Below, piece by piece: positions 1-9,437 of a stretch of 64,000 nt of DNA; positions within the stretch are counted from its first letter, which is position 1, and every line of letters starts with the position of its first letter. The notes under the pieces were generated by a model. That model ran no database searches. It worked only from the letters and a program-made list of their open reading frames with translations, and was not told the DNA's origin. The stretch is from Gillisia limnaea DSM 15749 (lineage in GTDB: Bacteria > Bacteroidota > Bacteroidia > Flavobacteriales > Flavobacteriaceae), in contig NZ_JH594606.1 in NCBI RefSeq assembly GCF_000243235.1, positions 1,626,466-1,690,465 of the forward strand, written 5' to 3'. Position numbers and translations under genes: made by a program.

Positions 1-1222
<1,222 letters not shown>

Positions 1223-1380
1223 CTATTCCTTTAATGTTTAATATAATAATTGTTATAATTCTGTTCGACAAATACTTATAAAATCCGAATTCATCAAAAT
1301 TTTGTTTCAGGCTGCAAAGATAGTTTTTTCTTTATAAAATTCTACAGGCTTCCCAACAACTTTTTTTCGGTTTTTGTTCA

Positions 1381-1435
1381 GCACGGATTTCAAATCCGTG
1401 CTAACTATTTCTCCTCCGTACTAACTGTTTCTCCT
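1381..1435. repeat. Palindrome followed by a tandem 20-bp duplication
   Basis: Between atpD and glmS (301 bp without a gene). Positions 1381-1401 form a near-perfect palindrome with 10-bp arms around one central base. The 20-base units at 1396-1415 and 1416-1435 are adjacent direct copies differing at two positions. The palindrome type resembles REP-like elements common in Bacteroidota; that comparison is from memory. Confidence 0.6.
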
Positions 1436-1465
1436 TAATTATTTTTACAATTGCTTCCGAAGAAA

Positions 1466-1499
1466 ACAAAAAAAACCTTCCGAATAGATCGAAAGGGTT
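1466..1499 (-). terminator. Probable terminator downstream of glmS
   Basis: Read on the minus strand, an imperfect hairpin (AACCCTTTCG pairing with CGGAAGGTT, one bulge and one wobble) is followed by a run of eight T. It lies 22 bases past the glmS stop codon and would end the glgA-DUF4270-glmS transcript. Confidence 0.65.
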
Positions 1500-1520
1500 C
1501 TTTGAATTAACACAAAAAAA

Positions 1521-3368
1521 TTACTCCACCGTAACCGATTTCGCCAAATTTCTAGGCTGATCAACGTTTTTACCCAACATCACAGCGATATGATAGGATA
1601 AAAGCTGAAGTGGAATCGTAGTTAATAACGGAGTTAATGACTCGATGGTTTCCGGAATTTCGATTACATAATCTGCCAGTTCTCTTACGGCCTCATCTCC
1701 CTCTGTAACAATTCCAATAATTTTCCCCTGCCTGGCCTTTATTTCCTGAACATTGCTCACTACTTTGTCATAATGCCCTTTACTGGTAGCAATTACAACT
1801 ACTGGCATGGATTCATCGATTAAGGCAATAGGCCCATGTTTCATTTCGGCTGCCGGGTAACCTTCTGCGTGGATATAGGAAATTTCCTTAAGTTTTAAAG
1901 CTCCTTCCAATGCTACAGGGAAATTATATCCCCTTCCTAAATAAAGGCAATTAGGTGAATTCTTATATTTTTCAGCTATTATTTTTATATGATCGTTTTC
2001 TTCCAGCACTTTAGTGATTTTTGCCGGAATTCTTTCCAATTCCTGCAAATGGAATCTAAAAGTTGAATCGGATATTGTACCGCGATGTTTGGCCAATTTT
2101 AAAGCCATTAAAGTAAGTACTGTAATTTGAGTGGTAAAAGCTTTGGTAGAAGCTACCCCAATCTCGGGACCTGCATGTGTATATGCGCCGGCATGAGCTT
2201 CTCTGGATATAGAGGATCCAACCACATTACATACACCAAAAACAAAGGCTCCTTTTTCTTTAGCTAGTTTTATAGCCGCCATAGTATCTGCGGTTTCACC
2301 ACTTTGAGAAATCGCTATTACCACATCATTTTCAGAAATTACAGGATTTCGGTATCGGAATTCAGAAGCATATTCTACTTCCACCGGGATCCGGGCCAAA
2401 TCCTCAAAAATATATTCTGCAACTAATCCGGCGTGCCAGGAAGTTCCACAAGCAACAATAATGATTCTTTTTGCATTTGCGATGCGTGCCATATTATCAT
2501 CTACCCCTGCCATTCTAATAATCCCTTCTTCTACCAACATTCTTCCGCGGTAAGTATCGGTTATCGCATCTGGTTGTTCGTAGATCTCCTTCAGCATAAA
2601 ATGATCGTACCCAGCTTTTTCAATTTGCTCCAGGTTGAGTTGAAGCTCTTGAATATAAGGATCTACCAGAGAATCATCATGGATCTTTCTCACCTTTATT
2701 TCTTTCCCAAGTCGTACCACGGCCATTTCCCCGTCTTCCAGGTAAATTGCATTGCTTGTAAATTCTATAAACGGAGAAGCATCCGAGGCTATAAAAAATT
2801 CATTTTCGCCAATTCCAATTGCCAATGGACTTCCCAATCGAGCGACAACAAGCTCATTAGGTTTTCTGGTATCAAAAACAGTGATAGCATAAGCGCCCAC
2901 GGTTTGGTTAAGTGCTATTTGCACCGCCTTACCAAGTTTCACTTTTTCGTTTATCATGACATCCTCTATCAGATTCACCAGCACTTCCGTATCTGTATCT
3001 GACTGAAAGGTGTATCCCCTTTTTACAAGTTCTTTTTTAAGAGTTGCAAAATTTTCTATTATCCCGTTATGTATTATCACCAAATTCCCTGAATTTGAAT
3101 AATGAGGGTGCGAATTTACATCGTTAGGAACTCCGTGAGTTGCCCATCTTGTATGCCCTATCCCTACATGTCCTTTTGTAGAGGTAGTGCTCTCAAACTT
3201 CGCTTTAAGATCGGCAACCTTCCCTTTGGTCTTGCATAGATTAAGCTGTTCCCCATCATATAATGCAATTCCTGCGCTATCATAACCTCTATATTCAAGT
3301 CTTTCCAAGCCTTTCAAAACTATTGGATAAGCATCTCTATGTCCAATATATCCTACAATTCCACACAT
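1521..3368 (-). CDS. glmS: Glutamine-fructose-6-phosphate aminotransferase (isomerizing)
   Basis: Makes glucosamine-6-phosphate from fructose-6-phosphate and glutamine, the first step toward UDP-GlcNAc for peptidoglycan and lipopolysaccharide. The protein begins MCGIVGYIG, so Cys2 is the N-terminal nucleophile of the class II glutaminase domain (about residues 1-220). Two SIS sugar-isomerase domains follow: ACGTSWHAG near 305, SQSGETADT near 354, and a second with GRGYNFPVALEGALKLKE. It ends in the typical LAKSVTVE tail. The 615 residues are normal length. The stop of the upstream DUF4270 gene lies only 3 bases before this start, so both are probably co-transcribed. Confidence 0.98.
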   Translation of the reverse strand: MCGIVGYIGHRDAYPIVLKGLERLEYRGYDSAGIALYDGEQLNLCKTKGKVADLKAKFESTTSTKGHVGIGHTRWATHGVPNDVNSHPHYSNSGNLVIIHNGIIENFATLKKELVKRGYTFQSDTDTEVLVNLIEDVMINEKVKLGKAVQIALNQTVGAYAITVFDTRKPNELVVARLGSPLAIGIGENEFFIASDASPFIEFTSNAIYLEDGEMAVVRLGKEIKVRKIHDDSLVDPYIQELQLNLEQIEKAGYDHFMLKEIYEQPDAITDTYRGRMLVEEGIIRMAGVDDNMARIANAKRIIIVACGTSWHAGLVAEYIFEDLARIPVEVEYASEFRYRNPVISENDVVIAISQSGETADTMAAIKLAKEKGAFVFGVCNVVGSSISREAHAGAYTHAGPEIGVASTKAFTTQITVLTLMALKLAKHRGTISDSTFRFHLQELERIPAKITKVLEENDHIKIIAEKYKNSPNCLYLGRGYNFPVALEGALKLKEISYIHAEGYPAAEMKHGPIALIDESMPVVVIATSKGHYDKVVSNVQEIKARQGKIIGIVTEGDEAVRELADYVIEIPETIESLTPLLTTIPLQLLSYHIAVMLGKNVDQPRNLAKSVTVE

Positions 3369-3371
3369 ATC

Positions 3372-4928
3372 TTAATTGTTAGTTTCCGTATAAATAATAT
3401 TAAATTTCAATCTTTTGCCTGGATCACTTTCCAAATTCCCATGAAGCACTGTTCCTCGAGGTGTGATTACAGAAGCTGAAGGCACTCTGTCAATCCCATC
3501 AACAGGGTTTTTTAAGGCTGAATTTGCCAGTAAATTAATATTTTGAGTTATTACAAGACCAAGTTTCACATTCTCGCCATCCTCACCAAGAATTTGCTTA
3601 ACATGCTCCGTGATCCTTATCTTATAACTTATTCCGTTTTTATCTTCATCCCTTACCAATCTTCCAGAATGATTCGTGAGAGAAATCAATGGGAAATCAA
3701 CATTCGGTTGATCTATCCTATAATCAAATAGTGGCTGATTTGTCTTCAGGTTGTAAAGATAAATTCTCTCCGGTTCTGAATTTCCACCAAAAACCTTATC
3801 CTGATCAACAAAAAAGGTTAAACTTGCCTCATTGATTAGCCAGTTATTCGCCCTTAACTCCTCCAGCTCAGCTTCATCCTCGAAAAGATTTATTACTGCC
3901 ATACTGCCCGCTCCACCATTCAGATAAAGATTTTCTGCACCAGTTTCTTCAGAAGCTTCTTGGATCTCCAGGGCAATTTGCGCTGGAAGTTCCTGAGAAT
4001 ATGTGTTCACAGTATTCCCTCCAAGGTCGAGTTTATAAGATCCCGGAATTTCTGTAATAGAATCTTCCACTGTTTGAAAAGCCGTATAATACAGGACAAT
4101 TCCTGCTTCGTTACCACTTAAATTCAACAACATCATCGAGCCGCTGCCATCTAACGGTTCTGCTTCAAAATACAAGCCTCTTATAAAATTTCTGAAGTTG
4201 TTATTGTTGGACAATTCTGAAGAGCCCTGCTTATCTATAATATTCTCCTTGAAGAATTGCGTTGGCAAAGGAACCCTTAACCTGGGACTTACTCTTACAG
4301 TATCAATTTCATTTCCCGGTGTGCTTGGATCATTTTCAAAATAGACCACTTCACTTGCTGATGGCTGAAAAGATTCATCAACATAAAGCGGATCACCAAT
4401 CAAACTGGCCTTAAAAACAGGGCCTTGATCGGAGTAATATTTTTGCCGATCTTCAAAATTGCTTTCAGGATCAAAGTCATTTAAAAAGAAATTTGATCTG
4501 CTAACTTTCAATTTAAAAGGGGAATCACCATATACGGAATCCAACCTAAAAACAGGATTTCCATCTTCGTCTGGCTCTAACCTTGTACTAAAATATGGCA
4601 GTGTTAAAATAACGCTATCCAGCCTGGGCTCATTTCCAAAATCGGGCTTAGGGCTTGAAAGTGATAATTGAGAGAGCACACTGGCTGTTTGTAGCCCGTA
4701 AACAGGCTCTTTATAAACGCCCAGTAAATTTACGGGCAAACCGTTTGTTTGAACTGCGCCTAAATTCTTACTATGCGCTTGAACTCCGGCGCTGTAGGAA
4801 GGTAAAGAATCAAATTCCCCACCTATAAGCTCTCCACCAATTGTAGTAAAATCATCATCACAGGACACTAATGCCAGAACAGCGATTAATACAGCCGGTA
4901 TAAAGCCTAATCTTTTCAATAAAATCAT
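3372..4928 (-). CDS. DUF4270 family lipoprotein
   Basis: A predicted lipoprotein of unknown function, 518 residues. The N-terminus has a positively charged start, a hydrophobic stretch and a lipobox ending LVSC (Cys23), followed by DDD, consistent with signal peptidase II processing and outer-membrane anchoring. The rest is rich in beta-strand-like and Asn/Ser/Gly segments, as in DUF4270 proteins of Bacteroidota. It sits between glgA-like (14 bases upstream) and glmS (3 bases downstream) in one transcription unit. That order is commonly seen in Flavobacteriaceae (recalled, not searched). A cell-envelope role is plausible from the glmS link only. Confidence 0.85.
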   Translation of the reverse strand: MILLKRLGFIPAVLIAVLALVSCDDDFTTIGGELIGGEFDSLPSYSAGVQAHSKNLGAVQTNGLPVNLLGVYKEPVYGLQTASVLSQLSLSSPKPDFGNEPRLDSVILTLPYFSTRLEPDEDGNPVFRLDSVYGDSPFKLKVSRSNFFLNDFDPESNFEDRQKYYSDQGPVFKASLIGDPLYVDESFQPSASEVVYFENDPSTPGNEIDTVRVSPRLRVPLPTQFFKENIIDKQGSSELSNNNNFRNFIRGLYFEAEPLDGSGSMMLLNLSGNEAGIVLYYTAFQTVEDSITEIPGSYKLDLGGNTVNTYSQELPAQIALEIQEASEETGAENLYLNGGAGSMAVINLFEDEAELEELRANNWLINEASLTFFVDQDKVFGGNSEPERIYLYNLKTNQPLFDYRIDQPNVDFPLISLTNHSGRLVRDEDKNGISYKIRITEHVKQILGEDGENVKLGLVITQNINLLANSALKNPVDGIDRVPSASVITPRGTVLHGNLESDPGKRLKFNIIYTETNN

Positions 4929-4942
4929 TGGGTATAAGTTAC

Positions 4943-5755
4943 TTATTGTGATAAAACCTGAGTAGTGTAAAATTCTTGATACGCTGAAGAAAATTCCTCC
5001 GGACTTTTATAATCCAAAACAGGCTTGTCCAGTTTGCTTAAATATTTCTTTAATTCTTCAGGGATGTTGTCGCCCGCTATAATTGCGGCATCAGAATTGT
5101 CAATAGCCGTTTTCATGATATTCACGTAATCCGGTTTCTTAAGATGCTTCACATCTTCTTCTTCCAAACCATCAAAAAGAATTTTTTTATTCATCTTCTT
5201 ATCTAACGTGCCATCAAAGCTTTGATTGTATACCGAGGTAATAATTTTGGCTTCAGAGAACAAGGGCTCTTTTCCGTAATAATTCCTGATGTACAATGGC
5301 AATAATGAAGACAACCATCCATGAACATGGATTATATCCGGAGACCAGTTAAGTTTCTTCACGGTTTCAATTACCCCTTTTGCAAAGAAAATAGCACGTT
5401 CATCATTGTCTGGAAACATATTTCCATCCTCATCAGTCAACGTGGCTTTTCTTTTAAAATAATCTTCATTATCAATAAAATAAACCTGCATTCTTTCCTT
5501 GGGAATAGAAGCAACTTTTATAATAAGCGGCATGTCCAGATCATCGATTACCAAATTCATCCCAGATAACCGTATCACTTCGTGCAATTGGTGTCTCCTT
5601 TCATTGATATTGCCATAACGAGGCATGAATATTCTAATTTGGCCTCCCAGCCCATTTACCATTCTGGCAGCATCAAAAGACATAGATGATATATCGGTTT
5701 CGGGCAGGTAAGGAATTACTTCAGATGATACGTATAATATCCTCTTATCTTTCAT
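4943..5755 (-). CDS. Single-domain glycogen/starch synthase-like protein (GT5 N-terminal domain)
   Basis: Resembles the N-terminal half of GlgA (glycosyltransferase family 5). The ATG at 5755 (MKDKRILYVSSEVIPYLPET) is preferred over the longer frame to 5785, because the family starts at this beta-strand. With it the protein is about 270 residues, whereas GlgA is usually near 480 and carries a second, ADP-glucose-binding domain that is absent here. Recognisable segments are the SSEV.PY strand, GGQIRIFMPRYGNI, and HVHGWLSSLLPLYI. The KTGG substrate loop of classical GlgA is not evident (ETDISSMSFDAARM in its place). True synthase activity is therefore doubtful. First gene of the unit with DUF4270 and glmS; divergent from panC. 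Confidence 0.75.
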   Translation of the reverse strand: MKDKRILYVSSEVIPYLPETDISSMSFDAARMVNGLGGQIRIFMPRYGNINERRHQLHEVIRLSGMNLVIDDLDMPLIIKVASIPKERMQVYFIDNEDYFKRKATLTDEDGNMFPDNDERAIFFAKGVIETVKKLNWSPDIIHVHGWLSSLLPLYIRNYYGKEPLFSEAKIITSVYNQSFDGTLDKKMNKKILFDGLEEEDVKHLKKPDYVNIMKTAIDNSDAAIIAGDNIPEELKKYLSKLDKPVLDYKSPEEFSSAYQEFYTTQVLSQ

Positions 5756-5786
5756 ATGTGTATTGCTTTTGCGAATAAAAAACATG

Positions 5787-5794
5787 CAAAATTA
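5787..5794 (-). promoter_or_regulatory. Candidate -7 element for the glgA-DUF4270-glmS unit
   Basis: On the minus strand the octamer TAATTTTG matches the Bacteroidota -7 consensus TAnnTTTG exactly, 31 bases before the start codon at 5755. No TTTG lies at the expected 19-20 base spacing upstream, so this is a candidate only. Confidence 0.35.
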
Positions 5795-5800
5795 CAAAAT

Positions 5801-5833
5801 TTTATGCAGTTTGACGGTAATATCTTAAGTTTG
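5801..5833 (+). promoter_or_regulatory. Candidate panC promoter
   Basis: TAAGTTTG at 5826-5833 matches the -7 consensus TAnnTTTG exactly. TTTA at 5801-5804 is a near match to the -33 TTTG with a 21-base spacer. Transcription would start about 17 bases before the panC ATG. Confidence 0.4.
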
Positions 5834-5856
5834 CACGCTGTTAATTTTATAATAAA

Positions 5857-6708
5857 ATGCAGATATTTAGAGAAAAAGCCCTTTTACAGCGTGAGATTTC
5901 ACGCCTTAAGAAGAAAAAAAATACGATTGGATTCGTGCCTACTATGGGCGCTTTGCATCTGGGACACCTCTCTCTTGTGAAGCAGGCCGCTAAAGCTTGT
6001 GATGCCGTAGTGGTGAGTATTTTTATTAATCCAACCCAGTTTGACAATCTTAAGGATCTTGAAAACTATCCCCGTACTTTAGATACAGATATCGCTTTAC
6101 TGAAAGATTTACAGCTGGATTTACTTCTTTTTACTCCGAATACTGAAGAATTATATGGAAAACAGATCCAGGCAGGGCATTTTGATTTTGATGGAATTGA
6201 AAATGAAATGGAAGGAAAATACAGAACCGGACATTTTAACGGAGTTGGTACTGTAGTGAAAAGACTTTTTGAAATAGTTCTACCCGATAAGGCATTTTTT
6301 GGGGAAAAAGACTTTCAGCAATTACAAATCATTAGAAAATTAAACGAAAAACAGAATCTGGGCGTCGATGTGATCGGCTGCCCTATAGATCGTGAAGATA
6401 CCGGCTTGGCAAGGAGTTCAAGAAATGACCGACTAAGCGCTAATTTAAGGAAAGAAGCTTCTTTTATATATCAGATGCTGATGAAAGTAAAGGGGAAATT
6501 TGGCATAGAAAATGCCAATGAAATAAAAGGTTGGGTGGAAAATGAATTTAAGAACCACCCAGATTTAAAGCTGGAATATTTTGAAATAGCCGATTCAAAA
6601 ACTCTTAAATCTGGAAAAAATAACGATCAGAAATTAACATACAGGGCTTTTATTGCTGCCTATGCCGGAGAGGTTAGGCTAATTGACAATATTGCCTTAA
6701 ATTATTAA
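5857..6708 (+). CDS. panC: Pantothenate synthetase (pantoate-beta-alanine ligase)
   Basis: Condenses pantoate and beta-alanine, using ATP, to pantothenate for coenzyme A synthesis in the cytoplasm. The nucleotidyl-transferase signature PTMGALHLGHLSL (near residues 28-40) carries the HxGH motif. IFINPTQF, GHFNGVGTVVKRLF and FFGEKDFQQL follow in family order. At 283 residues it is full length. It is followed 9 bases later by panD, whose product supplies beta-alanine, so the two form a functional pair in one operon. Confidence 0.97.
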   Translation: MQIFREKALLQREISRLKKKKNTIGFVPTMGALHLGHLSLVKQAAKACDAVVVSIFINPTQFDNLKDLENYPRTLDTDIALLKDLQLDLLLFTPNTEELYGKQIQAGHFDFDGIENEMEGKYRTGHFNGVGTVVKRLFEIVLPDKAFFGEKDFQQLQIIRKLNEKQNLGVDVIGCPIDREDTGLARSSRNDRLSANLRKEASFIYQMLMKVKGKFGIENANEIKGWVENEFKNHPDLKLEYFEIADSKTLKSGKNNDQKLTYRAFIAAYAGEVRLIDNIALNY

Positions 6709-6717
6709 AATTCAAAA

Positions 6718-7068
6718 ATGCAAATTCACGTAGTAAAATCTAAAATACACCGCGTAAAATGTACCGGAGCCGATCTTGATTATATCGGGAGCATTACCAT
6801 TGATCAGGACCTTATGGATGCCGCCAATATTATTGAAGGAGAAAAAGTACAAATAGTGAACAACAATAACGGGGAACGTCTTGAAACATACGCGATCCCC
6901 GGACCCAGAAATTCTGGTGAGATCACTTTAAACGGAGCCGCTGCAAGAAGAGTGGCAAAAGGTGATGTTCTTATCCTTATCACATACGCGATCATGGAGC
7001 TGGAAGAAGCCAAAGCTTTTAAACCATCCCTTGTGTTTCCCGATGAAGAAACCAATCTCCTCAATTAA
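6718..7068 (+). CDS. panD: Aspartate 1-decarboxylase proenzyme
   Basis: Decarboxylates aspartate to beta-alanine for PanC. The pyruvoyl cofactor is formed by self-cleavage between Gly24 and Ser25, both visible in DYIGSITID at the same numbering as the E. coli enzyme. Other conserved segments are [17 protein letters not shown] and [15 protein letters not shown]. The 116 residues are the normal proenzyme length. It lies between panC and a membrane protein whose TTG start is only 3 bases beyond the panD stop, so three-gene co-transcription is likely. Confidence 0.97.
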   Translation: MQIHVVKSKIHRVKCTGADLDYIGSITIDQDLMDAANIIEGEKVQIVNNNNGERLETYAIPGPRNSGEITLNGAAARRVAKGDVLILITYAIMELEEAKAFKPSLVFPDEETNLLN

Positions 7069-7071
7069 TTT

Positions 7072-8037
7072 TTGAAAAGATCCACAAAAAAAATATTAAA
7101 AATTATACTCCCACTTTCACTGGGAGTTTTTTTAATTTGGTATTCCATAAAAAATTCTACCCCTTCAGAGAGAGAACAATTATTGGAAAATATTACCCAG
7201 GCCCATCCCGGATGGATTCTTCTATCTATGTTGTTAGGACTGCTATCTCATATTTCCCGTGCATACCGTTGGAAATTCTTATTGGAACCTATGGGATACA
7301 AACCCAAATTCCTAAACAGTTTTATGGCCGTTATGGTAGCCTACCTCGCAAATTTTGGAATTCCAAGATCCGGGGAAGTCCTTAGGGGAGTTACCATCTC
7401 CACATACGAGAAAATACCTTTCGAAAAAGCTTTTGGAACAATAATTTCTGAAAGAATTGCCGATTTTATTATGCTTTTGCTCATTATTGGTATTGCAATG
7501 ATCTTGCAAACAGAATATTTGCTTACCTATTTTAAGGAAAACAATATAAATCCTTTTCTAACCATTGCGATTCTTTTTGGACTTTTAGCCGCTGGGGTCC
7601 TTACCTTAAAACTTATTAGAAAATCCAAAAATGGGGTTATCCTGAAGATTAAAGTTTTTGCTAAAGGTTTGTTGGAAGGAATGCGAAGTATTTTAAAAAT
7701 GAAGAATAAAGGAGCGTTCATTTTTCACACGGTCTTCATTTGGCTCATGTATGTCTTGATGTTCTATGCGCTTGTTTTTACAGTTCCTGAAACCGCAGCA
7801 ATGCCTTTTGGCGTGGTGATGATGGCCTTTGTGGTAGGCTCCTTTGCAATTTCCGCAACCAATGGAGGAATTGGGGTTTATCCCATTGCTATAGGCGCGA
7901 GTCTAATGCTGTTTGGAATTAGCAAAGAAGCTGGCGAAGCATTTGGATGGATTACCTGGGGAACACAAACCCTACTGGTGATTTTGGCAGGAGGATTTTC
8001 TTTCCTTTTTCTTCCAATTTTTAACCGTCAAAAATAA
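7072..8037 (+). CDS. Lysylphosphatidylglycerol synthase transmembrane-domain family protein (YbhN/UPF0104-like)
   Basis: A polytopic inner-membrane protein of 321 residues with about seven or eight hydrophobic segments, an SRAYRWKFLLEP motif near 63-74 and NFGIPRSGEVLRG near 95-107. Both are typical of the LPG_synthase_TM family, the flippase half of MprF without the aminoacyltransferase half. The substrate is unknown. The start is a TTG 3 bases after the panD stop. The next in-frame Met is about 50 residues in and would remove the first helix, so TTG is chosen. Association with panCD is often seen in Flavobacteriaceae (recalled). Confidence 0.85.
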   Translation: MKRSTKKILKIILPLSLGVFLIWYSIKNSTPSEREQLLENITQAHPGWILLSMLLGLLSHISRAYRWKFLLEPMGYKPKFLNSFMAVMVAYLANFGIPRSGEVLRGVTISTYEKIPFEKAFGTIISERIADFIMLLLIIGIAMILQTEYLLTYFKENNINPFLTIAILFGLLAAGVLTLKLIRKSKNGVILKIKVFAKGLLEGMRSILKMKNKGAFIFHTVFIWLMYVLMFYALVFTVPETAAMPFGVVMMAFVVGSFAISATNGGIGVYPIAIGASLMLFGISKEAGEAFGWITWGTQTLLVILAGGFSFLFLPIFNRQK

Positions 8038-8072
8038 TAGCTACATTGTGTGGTAATCAAAAAACTTAACCT

Positions 8073-9221
8073 ATGCACAAAAAACTACTTTTGCTGTTAC
8101 TTTTAACCCTGCCCAACCTCTTAATTTCCCAGGTTATCCATAAAGAAATATCTTCTTCAAAACTGGGAAAGGAACGGCAGCTAAAGATTCAGCTTCCACG
8201 AAACTATGAGCAAAACAAAGAGAAATCCTACCCTATAATCATCGTACTCGATGGCGATTATCTCTTTGAGCCGGTTGCAGGAAACATAGATTATTATTCC
8301 TACTGGGAAGATATCCCGGAGATGATCGTTGTTGGGATCAACCAATCCTCTACACGGGAATCCGATGCTTATTTTGATGAAAACACCTTTTTACCCTCCA
8401 AAACCGGAGCTGCATTTTTTGAATTCATAGGAATGGAATTAATGCCGTTTCTAGATTCAAATTATAGAACTGCAAATTTCCGCGTGATCGTGGGCCATGA
8501 TTTCACTTCAAATTTCATTAACTACTACCTCTTAAAGGAGAAGCCATTATTCCGCGGTTATATCAACCTCAGCCCAGATCTTGCTCCGGAAATGGCAAAT
8601 CGTATCACCACGTCCCTTGAAAAGACAACCGAGCCAATCTGGTATTATCTGGCCACTTCTTCTGAAGATATTTCGGCTTTGAAAGAGCCTATTTTAAGTT
8701 TTGATGCTCAATTGAAAAATATCAATAACAAAAACCTGCATTATAACTTTGATAATTTTCAGGATGCAACACATTATACACTCGTAGGGAATGCAATCCC
8801 TAAATCGATAGAGCAAATTTTCAAGGTATATCGACCTATTTCCATTCAGGATTATAACAGTATACTTCTACAAACCTCTGTTTCTTCCTATGATTATCTG
8901 GTAGAAAAGTATAAAACTATTAAAAGCCTCTTCGGAATCGATAAAAAGATACGATTGAATGATTTTATGGCTGTGTATAATGCGATGGAGAAAACAAGAA
9001 GATGGGACGAGTTAAAAGATCTCTCCAAATTAGCCAATGATCATTACCCAAACACGATGCTGGGAACCTATTTTGATGCCCGGTACGACGAGGAAATGGG
9101 CAACCCAAAAAGTGCTATGCGGTCCTATCAAAAAGCCTATGGACAGGAACCCATATCTTTTTTAACGGTGGATTTTATGCTGGGAAAAGCAGATCAGATC
9201 AAAAAAGATTTCAACTATTAA
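8073..9221 (+). CDS. Secreted esterase-fold protein with degenerate nucleophile elbow
   Basis: A 382-residue protein with a signal peptide (hydrophobic poly-Leu core, likely cleavage near LLISQ). The alpha/beta-hydrolase fold resembles the Fes/esterase-D family: PIIIVLDGDYLF near 50, then the elbow VIVGHDFTSNF at about 138-148. In active relatives this elbow reads GHSxGG. Here the serine is replaced by Asp143 and the following glycines by other residues. A candidate histidine, DATHYTLV, is retained. The C-terminal third (from about 290) looks like a TPR-like helical segment. It may be a non-catalytic homologue or use another mechanism. It follows the pan operon by 35 bases. Confidence 0.75.
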   Translation: MHKKLLLLLLLTLPNLLISQVIHKEISSSKLGKERQLKIQLPRNYEQNKEKSYPIIIVLDGDYLFEPVAGNIDYYSYWEDIPEMIVVGINQSSTRESDAYFDENTFLPSKTGAAFFEFIGMELMPFLDSNYRTANFRVIVGHDFTSNFINYYLLKEKPLFRGYINLSPDLAPEMANRITTSLEKTTEPIWYYLATSSEDISALKEPILSFDAQLKNINNKNLHYNFDNFQDATHYTLVGNAIPKSIEQIFKVYRPISIQDYNSILLQTSVSSYDYLVEKYKTIKSLFGIDKKIRLNDFMAVYNAMEKTRRWDELKDLSKLANDHYPNTMLGTYFDARYDEEMGNPKSAMRSYQKAYGQEPISFLTVDFMLGKADQIKKDFNY

Positions 9222-9240
9222 GAGGCCAATCAATATCTTG

Positions 9241-9412
9241 AGGCCCGCCCGAACGGTACGGGCGGGCCCGCCTGAATAAAATTCATTTTGGGCAGGCCCA
9301 CGATGTATAAATTGGTAAATCATTTAAAAAATTCGAGGCGTCCTGATAGAATATCGGGACGGGGAACCTTCCCGACGAGCAGGCGGGTTAAACCCTCCAT
9401 GAGGGATTAAAA
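9241..9412 (+). repeat. Multi-hairpin intergenic repeat, copy R1
   Basis: First of four related intergenic elements. It begins with a G+C-rich hairpin (10-bp perfect arms 9242-9251 and 9259-9268). The shared core follows from about 9326: an arm pair around TATCGGG, an ACC..GGCGGGT pair, and the closing palindrome TTAAACCCTCCATGAGGG at 9388-9405, continuing to 9410. It stands 25 bases before the radA start. The core matches copy R2 at most positions. Confidence 0.75.
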
Positions 9413-9437
9413 ACTTAAAAAAAGAGTCAGGGAAAAT

